A DNA stretch of 62,369 nt from Duodenibacillus massiliensis (GTDB taxonomy: Bacteria; Pseudomonadota; Gammaproteobacteria; Burkholderiales; Burkholderiaceae_F): the NCBI RefSeq assembly GCF_900128485.1, contig NZ_LT635859.1, positions 328,872 to 391,240 on the forward strand. The letters run 5' to 3'. Under the pieces are notes generated by a model. That model saw only the letters and a program-made list of their open reading frames with translations, was not told where the DNA came from and searched no databases. This document shows positions 1 through 13,392 of the stretch, piece after piece. How positions within the stretch are numbered: position 1 is the first letter of the stretch; the number at the start of each line of letters is the position of its first letter. The translations under genes were made by a program, and so were the position numbers.

Positions 1-130
1 AGTACGAGATCGTTGATTTGCCGATCGAGTACTGCTCCACGGCTTCAGAGATGCTGAGCTCCTTGCTCAGCAGGCGCGCTACGACGTTGTCTTTGAACTC
101 CTGCGAATATCGCATGTTTTGCCACTCCAT
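1..130 (-). mobile_element. IS3-like transposase OrfA, N-terminal fragment (runs off the window edge)
   Basis: The minus strand from the ATG at 130 reads 43 codons without a stop and leaves the window. It begins MEWQNMRYSQEFKDNVVARL and continues with a helix-turn-helix-like stretch (LSISEAVEQYSIGKSTISY), the pattern of the HTH_Tnp_1 DNA-binding domain of IS3-family OrfA proteins. The rest of the element lies left of the window, so completeness cannot be judged. The outer end probably lies near position 164, because the sequence between the ATG and there (minus strand TGTCATACTAACTTTCGCCA) begins with TG, like many IS3-family termini; that boundary is an inference. The element lies directly against a flavodoxin-like gene on the opposite strand. 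Confidence 0.7.
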
Positions 131-144
131 GAAAGGTTGAAGGG

Positions 145-618
145 GTGGCGAAAGTTAGTATGACATCTAATGGTTACACGGCACGCGTTGCACGGGTGAT
201 TGCTGCCTCGACCGGCGCGGACGTCTTTGAAGTGGAAACGGCGGAACCCTATCCGGCCGGTTACCGCAAAACAACGGATGTCGTGCAGGAAGAGTTTGAC
301 CGCAAGATTTACCGTGTCCTCAAAAAGCCGCTTCCGGACCTCTCCGCTTACGACACGGTCTTTATCGGGCCCCCGATCTGGTGGGGGCGTATTCCGCCGT
401 TTTTATACAAGGCACTGTCAGAGGCAGATCTCTCCGGCAAAACCGTCGTGCACTTCGTAACGCACGGCGGCAGCGGCTTCGGAAGTTCAGACCGGGAACT
501 GCGTGAGATTGCCCCAAAAGCCCGGTTTTTAAAGGGCCTCGCACTTTACGGAGAAGAAGTCGAAAGCTCAGAAGCCGAAATCAAAACCTGGCTCAAAGAA
601 CTGAAATTCATAAAGTAA
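145..618 (+). CDS. Flavodoxin-like protein, 5' end probably replaced by the adjacent IS end
   Basis: A 157-residue flavodoxin-fold protein that would bind FMN and carry electrons in the cytoplasm. The phosphate-binding loop TSNGYT is at residues 7-12, followed by the usual helix (ARVARVIAASTGADVFEVE); the aromatic FMN loop PPIWWG is at about 76-81 and VTHGGSGFG at 105-113. Family members have a hydrophobic first beta strand (about eight residues) before the P-loop; here only MAKVSM precedes it, and the start is a GTG in sequence that looks like the end of the neighbouring IS element. I infer that the IS inserted into the first codons, and that this product, if made, lacks strand beta-1. A ribosome site is not evident. 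It could be an N-truncated pseudogene. A two-way terminator follows. Confidence 0.75.
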   Translation: MAKVSMTSNGYTARVARVIAASTGADVFEVETAEPYPAGYRKTTDVVQEEFDRKIYRVLKKPLPDLSAYDTVFIGPPIWWGRIPPFLYKALSEADLSGKTVVHFVTHGGSGFGSSDRELREIAPKARFLKGLALYGEEVESSEAEIKTWLKELKFIK

Positions 619-635
619 GCCCGGCCGCAGGCATG

Positions 636-664
636 AAAAAAGCAGGAACAACGCCTGCTTTTTT
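636..664. terminator. Bidirectional Rho-independent terminator
   Basis: An 11-bp perfect stem (AAAAAAGCAGG / CCTGCTTTTTT) with a 7-base loop. It has a T-run on the plus strand and, by symmetry, on the minus strand. It lies between the convergent flavodoxin gene and the FAD-linked dehydrogenase gene and would stop both transcripts. Confidence 0.85.
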
Positions 665-681
665 CGCCCTTTAAGAACGCA

Positions 682-2088
682 TCAGTCCGGAAGAAGTTTT
701 CCGGGATTGAGAATCCCCTTGGGATCAAGCGCCTTTTTGATTTTCACCATCACCGCGACTTCCGCGGGGTTTTTAAGTTCAAGAAAGTGCGCGCGCTTTA
801 ACTGCCCGATCCCGTGTTCAGCTGAAATCGAGCCGTTATGCGCCGCAACGCGCTCGTAGACCGTTTCCCGGATCCCCTCTTCGTTTTCAAAGGCAAGCGG
901 CGCGGGAACCGAGCCCACGTTAAAGTGCAGGTTTCCGTCCCCGAGGTGCCCGAAGACCGACGGATCCACCCACGCAAAGCGCTTTTGCAGTGCCGTGAGC
1001 GTCTCTTCCACAAAATCCGGAATCTCACTGATCTCAAGACTCACGTCGTTATGGAGGTTTCCGCCGACGTGGGCGTCTGCGCTCGGAATGGACTCGCGGA
1101 TTGCCCAGAAGCTCTTGCTTTCCTTTTCGGACTGCGCAAGAAACGCGTCCACCGCAACGCCGTCTTCAAAGGCTTTTTCCAGCACGCTTTCCAGGGGATG
1201 GCCCTCGGGCTCACGGCTGTAACTTAATTCAATAAGACTCCACCAGGGAGCGCCCGAGACGTCCCCGGGAACCGTCACGGCGTCAATTTCTTTGCCGACG
1301 CGCTCAATGCATTTGGCCTGCATGAGTTCAAACCCGGTCAAAGCCGGGCCCGCGGCTTCTTTGACGCGCTTTAAGAGTTCACAGGCAGAACGCACGTCGG
1401 GCGTCCCCGCGAGCGCCGTAAAGCGGACCTTCGGGAGCGGAAAGAGCTTCACAACCGCGCGGGTAATAACACCCAAGGTCCCTTCGCTTGCCATGAAAAG
1501 GTGCTTTAAGTCGTAGCCGGTGTTGTCTTTTCTCAAGCCCCGGAGCATGTTCAAAACCGTGCCGTCCGCAAGCACCACTTCGATCCCGAGCACCAGGTCA
1601 CGGGTGTTGCCGTAACGGAGCACCGCCGTACCCCCCGCGTTCGTTGCGAGGCACCCGCCGATACAGGCCGAGCCCTCAGAAGCAAAACTCAGGGGGAAAA
1701 GCCGCCCGTGCGCGCGCGCCGCTTCCTGGGCCTTCTGCAAAATGACGCCCGCGTCCACGACCATCGTATCGTTGACGGCATCGATTCTCTCGACCTTATT
1801 CATGCGCTGCAGCGACAGCAAGACGGCCTTGCCGTCAGCCGTCGGAGTGCCGCCCCCCACAAGACTCGTGTTTCCTGACTGCGCCACCACCGGGACATTG
1901 TTGTCGTTAGCCCACTTTAAAACCGCAGAGACTTCGGCGGTATCAGCCGGTTTCACAATCGCCAGGGGCCTGCCGTGAAAGCGGTTGGTCCAGTCCGACA
2001 GAAGGTTTACGGAGGCAAAGGGCTCATCTTCCACCCATTTTTCACCCACGATTTCAGAAAGCGCAAGGCGCGCAGAATCAGCGGACAT
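682..2088 (-). CDS. FAD-linked D-2-hydroxyacid dehydrogenase (GlcD / D-lactate dehydrogenase type)
   Basis: Oxidises a D-2-hydroxyacid (D-lactate, glycolate or D-2-hydroxyglutarate) and passes electrons to a quinone or other acceptor. The FAD_binding_4 domain comes first (SGNTSLVGGGTP at about 71-82, ASEGTLG near 200), then the FAD-oxidase C-terminal domain with the metal/substrate motif GHLGDGNLHFNV at 380-391 and EHGIGQLKR near 424. The length (468 residues) is normal. I use the ATG at 2088; an in-frame ATG at 2100 is possible, and AGGATGGGG lies just ahead of 2088. No GlcE/GlcF or LldE partner lies beside it, so it is probably a single-subunit enzyme. The exact substrate cannot be read from the sequence. 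The upstream neighbour on the same strand is an AbrB-like regulator about 70 bases away. Confidence 0.88.
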   Translation of the reverse strand: MSADSARLALSEIVGEKWVEDEPFASVNLLSDWTNRFHGRPLAIVKPADTAEVSAVLKWANDNNVPVVAQSGNTSLVGGGTPTADGKAVLLSLQRMNKVERIDAVNDTMVVDAGVILQKAQEAARAHGRLFPLSFASEGSACIGGCLATNAGGTAVLRYGNTRDLVLGIEVVLADGTVLNMLRGLRKDNTGYDLKHLFMASEGTLGVITRAVVKLFPLPKVRFTALAGTPDVRSACELLKRVKEAAGPALTGFELMQAKCIERVGKEIDAVTVPGDVSGAPWWSLIELSYSREPEGHPLESVLEKAFEDGVAVDAFLAQSEKESKSFWAIRESIPSADAHVGGNLHNDVSLEISEIPDFVEETLTALQKRFAWVDPSVFGHLGDGNLHFNVGSVPAPLAFENEEGIRETVYERVAAHNGSISAEHGIGQLKRAHFLELKNPAEVAVMVKIKKALDPKGILNPGKLLPD

Positions 2089-2172
2089 GGTCAACCCCAT
2101 CCTGATTGAGTAAGTATTGAGAGAAAATCTGACGGTGAGCGGCACCCGCCGCCCACGACTGAGACGGGCAAC

Positions 2173-2430
2173 TTAAACGTAGTTGCCCGAAAGCATGGCG
2201 AGCACGCGGTCGCAGTGCGACACGCGCGCGGTCTCCTGACGGCTGCAGGCCTTTGCCTGCACCTGACCTGTGGCACGAACCCGGCTCTTACCGGCGGCCT
2301 TACGAACCTTGACGCTGCCGTCGGCATCGATATAAAACTCGACGGCACTTGACCCCATCGTCAGGCCAAGGAAATCACGCACGTTCTTCGGAATAGTGAC
2401 CTGGCCTTTGATTGTCAGACGATTGCTCAT
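2173..2430 (-). CDS. AbrB/SpoVT-family small DNA-binding protein
   Basis: An 85-residue protein beginning MSNRLTIKGQVTIPKNVRDF, the classic swapped-hairpin AbrB/MazE DNA-binding domain (about residues 1-45), followed by a basic tail that I do not recognise. The start at 2430 is chosen because AGAGGTG lies seven bases upstream and the domain begins there; longer in-frame extensions lack support. No PIN, MazF or other toxin gene is adjacent, so it may act as a stand-alone regulator rather than an antitoxin. It lies just upstream of, and on the same strand as, the 2-hydroxyacid dehydrogenase gene and may be co-transcribed with it. The target is unknown. Confidence 0.8.
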   Translation of the reverse strand: MSNRLTIKGQVTIPKNVRDFLGLTMGSSAVEFYIDADGSVKVRKAAGKSRVRATGQVQAKACSRQETARVSHCDRVLAMLSGNYV

Positions 2431-2558
2431 TTTGATGTTCACCTCTTTTAGCCTTGTTCGCCGACACGGCAGGTCAGGCAATTTGTGAGTTAAATCCACC
2501 TGCGGCACTTTGTCCTCTCCCGGCGACCGCCCGCCGATTTTTCTTCACTTCGAAAGTC

Positions 2559-2594
2559 AAAAAAACCGTCCGATCCATTTCGATACCGGACGGT
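2559..2594 (-). terminator. Rho-independent terminator on the minus strand, between serS and the abrB-like gene
   Basis: An 8-bp stem, ACCGTCCG / CGGACGGT, with a 14-base loop; read on the minus strand it is followed by seven Ts. It is the only strong element in the 341-base stretch 2431-2771. It probably ends the serS transcript, although it lies about 180 bases past the stop codon; it could also be an attenuator in the leader of the abrB-like gene. A small hairpin (GTGAGA / TCTCAC, near 2683-2699) also lies in this stretch. Confidence 0.7.
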
Positions 2595-2771
2595 CTCATC
2601 GACCCGCTTGGTTGTTTTCCGGCCGCGCCGGAAAGCCGCATCCGCTTGAGCGTTTCCACCTTGCCCGGGTAAGGCAGGTTGGCGTGAGAATCACTCTCAC
2701 CTCGAATTGTCCGCTTATTGTGACAGGGACAAAGTGAAAACGCAATAAGGCAATGCGCCTAGCGAAAAAGC

Positions 2772-4124
<1,353 letters not shown>

Positions 4125-4196
4125 TCAAACACAGTGAAACTGAAATTTTTGCGCGTTTAGCCTAAAAGTGCAACAAAAACGGGCAGTATCCGCTGG

Positions 4197-5579
4197 TTAT
4201 GAGCGCGCCTTGAGCGCTTTTTTTCGGGCTTCATCGTTAAGCGCCTTTAGTCGCTCCATCTTTTCTTTAATCTTGAGTTCCAGGCCCCGGTCCGTGGGCT
4301 CGTACCAGTGCATGTCCGCGATCTCAGGCGGCAGATACACTTCGCCCGCGGCAAACGCTCCCTCTTCGTCGTGCGCGTAGCGGTAGCCCTTGTGATACCC
4401 CAATTCCTTCATAAGTTTTGTGGGAGCGTTTCTTAAGTGCATCGGCACGGGGCGCGTGCCGTCTTCCTTCACGAAACTTCTCACCGCGTTATAGGCCGAA
4501 TAAACCGCGTTACTCTTGGGGGCGACCGCGAGATACACCACGGCCTGCGCGATCGCAAGTTCACCTTCCGGAGACCCCAGACGCTCATAAATGTCTGCGG
4601 CTTCAAGGGCCAGCTGCGTCCCTCTGGGATCAGCCAGCGAAATGTCTTCAATCGCCATCCTCACCACGCGCCGCGCGATGTAGCGGGGGTCGCAGCCGCC
4701 GTCCAACATCCGGCACATCCAGTAAAGGGCAGCGTCGGGGTCGCTGCCGCGTACGCTTTTATGCAGCGCACTGATCTGGTCGTAAAAGTTCTCCCCACCC
4801 TTATCAAAGCGCCGTACGGTTGACGGAAGCGTCTTACGCAGAAAGTCCGCGTCCACGGTTTCCATGTGGCGGTCTTTGGCCATTCCGGTCGCAACGTCAA
4901 GGGCATTTAAGAGCCTTCTGGCGTCACCGTCCGCGAGATCAATCAGAATCTCCCGGGCTTCGGGCGTAATCGACACCCCCTTAACGACTTCATTAAGCGC
5001 CCGGTCGATGAGCTCATTTAACTCATCGTGCGAGAGGCTCTCCAAGACATAAACCGCGGAGCGTGACAAAAGAGCAGAATTAACTTCAAAGGAAGGGTTC
5101 TCTGTCGTTGCGCCCACAAACACAAAAAGCCCGCTTTCCACGTGCGGCAAAAACGCATCCTGCTGGCTTTTATTAAAGCGGTGCACCTCGTCGACAAACA
5201 CAAGCGTGGGTTTGCCGGTTGCAGTCATATGGGCTTTGGCAGCCTCCACGGCCTCACGGATTTCTTTGACGCCGGAGAGTACCGCGCTGATCGCGATAAA
5301 AGGGAGCCCAAAGGCATCAGCCATCAGGCGCGCCAGCGTCGTCTTTCCCACCCCGGGCGGCCCCCAGAGAATCATCGAGTGCGGCCGGTGCGTTTCAAAC
5401 GCCACTCTCAGAGGCTGCCCCGGCCCCAGAAGTTTCTTCTGACCGATCACCTCATCAATCGTACGGGGTCGCAAACGCTCTGCCAAAGGCATCATCGTAT
5501 TTTCTACGGGCGCTTTTGTACTCCGCGGAGCTGTCACCGCAGGCATTGCGTCATCGCCAAAAAGATCACCGGTCGTCAT
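4197..5579 (-). CDS. rarA: Replication-associated recombination protein A (RarA/MgsA)
   Basis: A AAA+ ATPase related to clamp loaders that acts at stalled replication forks and binds SSB and DNA ends. The 460 residues include Walker A GPPGVGKTT at 73-81, Walker B LVFVDEVHRF at 126-135 (the DEVH form typical of RarA), sensor 1 GATTENPSFEVNSALLSR, and the C-terminal tetramerisation/MgsA domain ending around YLPPEIADMHWYEPTDRG. The length is normal. In Burkholderiales it normally follows lolA; here the rRNA operon lies immediately upstream on the same strand, and lolA is 10 kb away. Read-through from the rRNA operon is limited by the terminator at 5665-5700. Confidence 0.95.
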   Translation of the reverse strand: MTTGDLFGDDAMPAVTAPRSTKAPVENTMMPLAERLRPRTIDEVIGQKKLLGPGQPLRVAFETHRPHSMILWGPPGVGKTTLARLMADAFGLPFIAISAVLSGVKEIREAVEAAKAHMTATGKPTLVFVDEVHRFNKSQQDAFLPHVESGLFVFVGATTENPSFEVNSALLSRSAVYVLESLSHDELNELIDRALNEVVKGVSITPEAREILIDLADGDARRLLNALDVATGMAKDRHMETVDADFLRKTLPSTVRRFDKGGENFYDQISALHKSVRGSDPDAALYWMCRMLDGGCDPRYIARRVVRMAIEDISLADPRGTQLALEAADIYERLGSPEGELAIAQAVVYLAVAPKSNAVYSAYNAVRSFVKEDGTRPVPMHLRNAPTKLMKELGYHKGYRYAHDEEGAFAAGEVYLPPEIADMHWYEPTDRGLELKIKEKMERLKALNDEARKKALKARS

Positions 5580-5664
5580 AAGAAGAGAAAGTTCCTCGCG
5601 CTGAGACTGAGCATCTTAACGAAAAGGCGGGCCGTGCGCCTGCCTCTAAAACTTTCAGGCAAAG

Positions 5665-5700
5665 AAAAACCCCCGAGACCGTTTTGATCCCGAGGGTTTT
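5665..5700 (-). terminator. rRNA operon terminator
   Basis: On the minus strand AACCCTCGGGA pairs with TCTCGGGGGTT (11 pairs, some G-T) and is followed by TTTCTTT. It lies about ten bases past the 3' end of 5S and marks the end of the rRNA operon. Confidence 0.88.
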
Positions 5701-5710
5701 AAATGGTAAA

Positions 5711-5826
5711 GCCCGGCAGTGTCCTACTTTCACTGGAAATACAACCAACTATCATCGGCCCAGAAGCGTTTCACTGTCCTGTTCGGAATGGGAAGGAGTG
5801 GTACCGCCACGGTATGGCCGCCGGGC
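5711..5826 (-). rRNA. rrf: 5S ribosomal RNA
   Basis: Read on the minus strand this 116-base stretch starts TGCCCGGCGGCCATACC and ends GGACACTGCCGGGC, so the 5' and 3' ends pair (helix I). It contains the conserved core CCATTCCGAACAGGACAGTGAAACG. It is the last gene of the operon and follows 23S by about 160 bases. The ends are estimated to within a few bases. Confidence 0.96.
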
Positions 5827-5970
5827 AAAGCCTGTTGTCTCAGAAGTTCTTCAATTGAACTCCCGTGACGAAGTCTTTGCAAAAAGAAGTAAGCGTCGGA
5901 ACGCGATTATTTGCATTCACTGCGCTTCAAAATCCATTGTCCGTTTCTCAACTGCCTTACATTAGGCTTA

Positions 5971-5986
5971 GGCAGCACGGTTATAG

Positions 5987-5993
<7 letters not shown>
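5971..5993 (-). other. 23S precursor processing stem, 3' half
   Basis: The minus strand CTTGATCCTATAACCGTGCTGCC is complementary, with two mismatches, to the 5' flank of 23S at 8861-8883 (GGCTGCAGGGTTATAGGATCAAG on the same strand). Such flanking stems are cut by RNase III to release pre-23S RNA. Confidence 0.8.
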
Positions 5994-8860
<2,867 letters not shown>

Positions 8861-8868
<8 letters not shown>

Positions 8869-8883
8869 TATAACCCTGCAGCC
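8861..8883 (-). other. 23S precursor processing stem, 5' half
   Basis: Pairs with 5971-5993 over 21 of 23 positions to bring the 23S ends together. This is the expected RNase III substrate in the primary transcript. Confidence 0.8.
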
Positions 8884-9000
8884 TTTTGCCCGCAGAGTAT
8901 TCACGTGACTGATTTCGTAACGTGCTGTTCTCTTGGTTAATTCGTTGAGATTCTCGTTCAATGAAGATTTGAAACTCAGTTCAAATGCAATCACATCCCG

Positions 9001-9025
9001 TTTCAGCGTCTCATCAACGCTGAAA
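9001..9025 (-). other. Hairpin in the 16S-23S spacer
   Basis: A 9-bp perfect stem TTTCAGCGT / ACGCTGAAA with a 7-base loop, between tRNA-Ala and 23S and just downstream of the spacer boxA. It is not followed by a T-run on the minus strand, so it is more likely an RNA-folding or processing element than a terminator. Confidence 0.6.
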
Positions 9026-9050
9026 TTGAACGCTTTACTTCTTTTTCCAA

Positions 9051-9063
9051 ATTTTTAAAGAGC
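9051..9063 (-). promoter_or_regulatory. boxA antitermination site in the 16S-23S spacer
   Basis: The minus strand reads GCTCTTTAAAAAT, matching the boxA consensus bound by NusB-S10. A copy of the same 13 bases is found ahead of 16S at 11090-11102. It allows RNA polymerase to pass through the long untranslated rRNA. Confidence 0.8.
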
Positions 9064-9132
9064 TCGGTGCATCTTCGTACTGAAGACACTCCGTTTAAAA
9101 ACTCTCATACAAGAGCTTTTGAACTGAATGTC

Positions 9133-9208
9133 TGGTGGAGACAAACGGGATCGAACCGTTGACCCCCTGCTTGCAAAGCAGGTGCTCTCCCAGCTGAGCT
9201 ATGCCCCC
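9133..9208 (-). tRNA. tRNA-Ala (UGC)
   Basis: 76 bases including an encoded CCA. The minus strand starts GGGGGCATAGCTCAGCTGG, the anticodon loop is CTTTGCAAG with anticodon TGC, the T arm is GGTTCGATCCC, and it ends TCTCCACCA. It is one of the two spacer tRNAs usual in Burkholderiales rRNA operons. Confidence 0.97.
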
Positions 9209-9229
9209 GCGTGTTTCATGCACTGCGTT

Positions 9230-9306
9230 TGGTGGGTCTTGATGGACTCGAACCATCGACCCCCGCCTTATCAAGACGATGCTCTAACCAGCTGAGCTAA
9301 AGACCC
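9230..9306 (-). tRNA. tRNA-Ile (GAU)
   Basis: 77 bases including an encoded CCA. The minus strand starts GGGTCTTTAGCTCAGCTGG, the anticodon loop is TTGATAA with anticodon GAT, the T arm is GGTTCGAGTCC, and it ends AAGACCCACCA. It lies between 16S and tRNA-Ala, the usual order. Confidence 0.97.
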
Positions 9307-9393
9307 AACCGCATTACAACTTCAACAGACTCAACCGATAAGTGTGGGAACTTCCTTCTTGTGCTGCAGTCCCTTTCGGAAACTTTCTCTAGA

Positions 9394-10927
<1,534 letters not shown>

Positions 10928-11089
10928 ATCCTGCTTTTTGGTCGTACTCAAATCACTCGCAGAAACTGACTGAGATAAATCTCAATCATTTCTTTGGCTT
11001 AAAGTCTGAGTACTTCCGATTTTTTTGCGTTTCCATGAAGAAACTGCATTTTTCAGAAGCACCCACACTTATCGGTTCGTCTGTTTCAG

Positions 11090-11102
11090 ATTTTTAAAGA
11101 GC
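11090..11102 (-). promoter_or_regulatory. boxA antitermination site in the 16S leader
   Basis: The minus strand reads GCTCTTTAAAAAT, identical to the spacer boxA. It lies about 160 bases ahead of 16S and downstream of the two promoters, the expected place for leader antitermination. Confidence 0.8.
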
Positions 11103-11136
11103 GTTTGTTGCCGTTTCGTCGGCGACAAGGTTGCGT

Positions 11137-11165
11137 ATATTACACAACCGTTTTTCGTTTTGCAA
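11137..11165 (-). promoter_or_regulatory. rRNA operon promoter P2
   Basis: On the minus strand -35 TTGCAA (11160-11165), a 17-base spacer and -10 TAATAT (11137-11142). An A-rich block just upstream (AAAACAAAAAAAATTT) resembles an UP element. Confidence 0.75.
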
Positions 11166-11231
11166 GTCCGTCGGAAATTTTTTTTGTTTTCTTTCGGCTT
11201 TGCGCCTTCGTCTTAACGGCGAAGGGTGCGC

Positions 11232-11260
11232 ATTATGAGAGCCTTTTTTACGCTTGTCAA
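11232..11260 (-). promoter_or_regulatory. rRNA operon promoter P1
   Basis: On the minus strand a consensus -35 TTGACA (11255-11260), a 17-base spacer and -10 CATAAT (11232-11237), followed by a GC-rich discriminator GCGCACCC as expected for a stringently controlled promoter. An AT-rich stretch (AAAATTTTT) lies upstream. Together with P2 it accounts for the 413-base stretch between 16S and mobA. Confidence 0.85.
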
Positions 11261-11340
11261 GAGGCTGACGTGAAAAATTTTAAGGCCCGGATTTCCGCTT
11301 TTCGCCCTCTTTCCCAAGTGTTGTATTTCTGCTGCACCTC

Positions 11341-11931
11341 TTACACAAGACGTTGATGTGCGGCCGCAAGTTCCTCTGGCGTATTGATGTTGGCAAAGGC
11401 TTGCAAATCCCCAAAATCAACCCAGACGCAGCCCGCGCTCTCAAGCCACCCCCGCACGCGGTGCTCCCCCTTTGCAAGGTACTGAGCGAGCGAACTGCGG
11501 GCCGTTCGCCGCATCATCGCAGCCGTGGGTTGCGGAAATCCCCCCGCACGGACGGCCGCACAGGCTTTGTCCGGACGAGCAACAAGCGCCGCGTAGAGTT
11601 TTTCAACCATATCCGCCGGAAAAAAAGGCACGTCGCACGGGATACTGACGACATAGTCGGTGGTGAGCGCGTCCATTGCCGAGAGCCACCCGGCCAAAGG
11701 CCCCGGAAAATTCTCCAAGCTGTCGGTAACGACCGTCAGGCCCAGTGCGCGGTAAGCCGCGAGATTGCGGTTGGCGCTTACGACGACATGAGCGCACACG
11801 GGCATTAATTTCTCTGCCGCCCGGCAGACCAAAGGCTTACCCTTTAAGCAAACGAGGCCCTTGTCTTCACCGCCCATCCGGGTGGCGCGGCCTCCCGCAA
11901 GAATCACGGCTCCCACATTGTCCAGATGCAC
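11341..11931 (-). CDS. mobA: Molybdenum cofactor guanylyltransferase
   Basis: Attaches GMP from GTP to molybdopterin to make the guanine dinucleotide form used by DMSO-reductase-family enzymes. The 196 residues contain the nucleotide-binding motif LAGGRATRMGGEDKG at 11-25, and SIPCDVPFFP at 96-105 carries the metal-binding aspartate; the C-terminus ends NINTPEEL, typical of MobA. The start is a GTG at 11931, with AAGGAG upstream. It is divergent from moeA (155 bases between them). The presence of MobA fits an organism with molybdenum-dependent anaerobic reductases. Confidence 0.93.
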   Translation of the reverse strand: MHLDNVGAVILAGGRATRMGGEDKGLVCLKGKPLVCRAAEKLMPVCAHVVVSANRNLAAYRALGLTVVTDSLENFPGPLAGWLSAMDALTTDYVVSIPCDVPFFPADMVEKLYAALVARPDKACAAVRAGGFPQPTAAMMRRTARSSLAQYLAKGEHRVRGWLESAGCVWVDFGDLQAFANINTPEELAAAHQRLV

Positions 11932-12086
11932 TTACTCACTCCTTGGTTTACGGCAGAACGTGCAAAGCATACCTGCCGAAATCAGATGTGTTATTGTGGC
12001 AAAAAACAGCGCACAGGACCTGCAGCATGTCAGTCGCCCTGTGCCCGTCACAACGCCACGAGTTTGTCAGAGCAGAGGTTGTTCAC

Positions 12087-13328
12087 ATGCCTTCAGATAC
12101 TGTCAGCATCACCGTCGAGGAAGCTCGCAAAGATATCCTCAAAAAGGTTTCACGCAACATCTCCGCGGTGCAGAAACCCTTAAGAGACATTGTGGGATGC
12201 ATTCTTGCTCAGGATGTCGCAAGCCCCATTGCCGTTCCCGCCTACACCAATTCCGCCATGGACGGCTTTGCCTTTAAGGCCAGTGACCTGCGGGGTAAAA
12301 AAGAACTGACGCTCACCGTTGCCGGCACGTCCTATCCCGGCCACCCTTATAAGGAACGCATCAAGACCGGCCAGTGCGTGAAAATCACCACCGGAGGCGC
12401 CGTGCCCGCGGGGTGCGACACCGTGATTGCCTTTGAGAAGGTGACCGATAAGGGAGACACCGTTACGTTTGACACGGCGGTGGTGCGCAAAGGCGACAAT
12501 TTGAGGCTTAAAGGCGAAGAAGTCACGGTCGGGCAGACCGTGCTTGCCAAAGGCATCCGCATTAATCCCGCGCACGTTGCGGTGCTTGCCTCCCTCGGGT
12601 ATTCGGAAGCCATGATTTATGAGCCCTTCCGCGTGGGGCTCATTGCCACCGGCGACGAACTCATCTCCCCGGGGCGTCCCTGTCCGCCTGAGAGGCTTTA
12701 TAACGCCAACAGCCATTTCCTCGCGGCGCTTCTGAGAAACCTCGGCGTTGAAGTCACCGACTTCGGCATCATCCGCGATGACCCCAACGCCATCCGCCAG
12801 GCCATTCTCTACGCCAAGCAAAACTGCTCTCTCATTATCTGCACCGGGGGCGCTGCGGCGTCCGCAACGGACTTCACGCACCAGGTCGTCGAGTCTCTCG
12901 GAAAAATCTGCCGCTGGACCGTCAATATGCGCCCCGGGCGTCCGATGCGTTTTGCGGTGGTGGAAAGAAGGCCGCTTTTCATGCTCCCGGGTAATCCCGT
13001 CGCCGCCTTTGTGACATTTCTGGAATTTGTGCGGGGCACGATTCTTTACATGCAGGGGCAGGATGCCCCCGACTGCTGGCCGCACAGCATCACGGCGCGC
13101 GCGGGCTGCGACATTAAAAAGAAACCGGGCCGCGCGGAATTTATGCGCGCCAAACTGGCGATCAACGCCAAGGGCGTTCTCACGGCAACCCCGCTGAAAA
13201 ACCAGGGCTCAGCCGCCACCACGGTATTAACGGAGGCTGACGGCCTGATTGCGCTGCCTCATGAAACGGACTTCGTGAAAAAGGGCGAACCCGTGACGGT
13301 GCATCAGCTCACGCTTCTGATGAACTGA
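12087..13328 (+). CDS. moeA: Molybdopterin molybdenumtransferase MoeA
   Basis: Inserts molybdate into adenylylated molybdopterin, after Mog. The 413 residues show NSAMDGFAF at 55-63, TGGAVPAGCDTVI at 102-114, TGDEL at 188-192, RPGRPM near 282 and LPGNPVAAF at 300-308. The segment normally GGVSVG-x-x-D is TGGAAASATDF here (253-263): the glycines and catalytic-site aspartate are kept, but the middle is unusual. I chose the ATG at 12087 (AGAGG upstream, start of homology); the frame is open much further upstream, but that part overlaps mobA on the other strand. It ends in a strong terminator. Confidence 0.94.
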   Translation: MPSDTVSITVEEARKDILKKVSRNISAVQKPLRDIVGCILAQDVASPIAVPAYTNSAMDGFAFKASDLRGKKELTLTVAGTSYPGHPYKERIKTGQCVKITTGGAVPAGCDTVIAFEKVTDKGDTVTFDTAVVRKGDNLRLKGEEVTVGQTVLAKGIRINPAHVAVLASLGYSEAMIYEPFRVGLIATGDELISPGRPCPPERLYNANSHFLAALLRNLGVEVTDFGIIRDDPNAIRQAILYAKQNCSLIICTGGAAASATDFTHQVVESLGKICRWTVNMRPGRPMRFAVVERRPLFMLPGNPVAAFVTFLEFVRGTILYMQGQDAPDCWPHSITARAGCDIKKKPGRAEFMRAKLAINAKGVLTATPLKNQGSAATTVLTEADGLIALPHETDFVKKGEPVTVHQLTLLMN

Positions 13329-13348
13329 CGGCTTTAACCCTCACACAC

Positions 13349-13392
13349 AAAAATCCCGCCCCCGGCAACAAGCGCCTCGGGCGGGATTTTTT
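13349..13392. terminator. Bidirectional terminator between moeA and the metallophosphoesterase
   Basis: A stem of about 13 bp (AAAAATCCCGCCC / GGGCGGGATTTTT) with T-runs on both strands. It follows moeA by 20 bases. The stop codon of the convergent phosphoesterase lies at its right edge. Confidence 0.9.

Noticed and set aside
11745..12086. Extension of moeA upstream to 11745
   Set aside because: It would overlap mobA by nearly 190 bases on the other strand and lacks homology; the ribosome site supports 12087.
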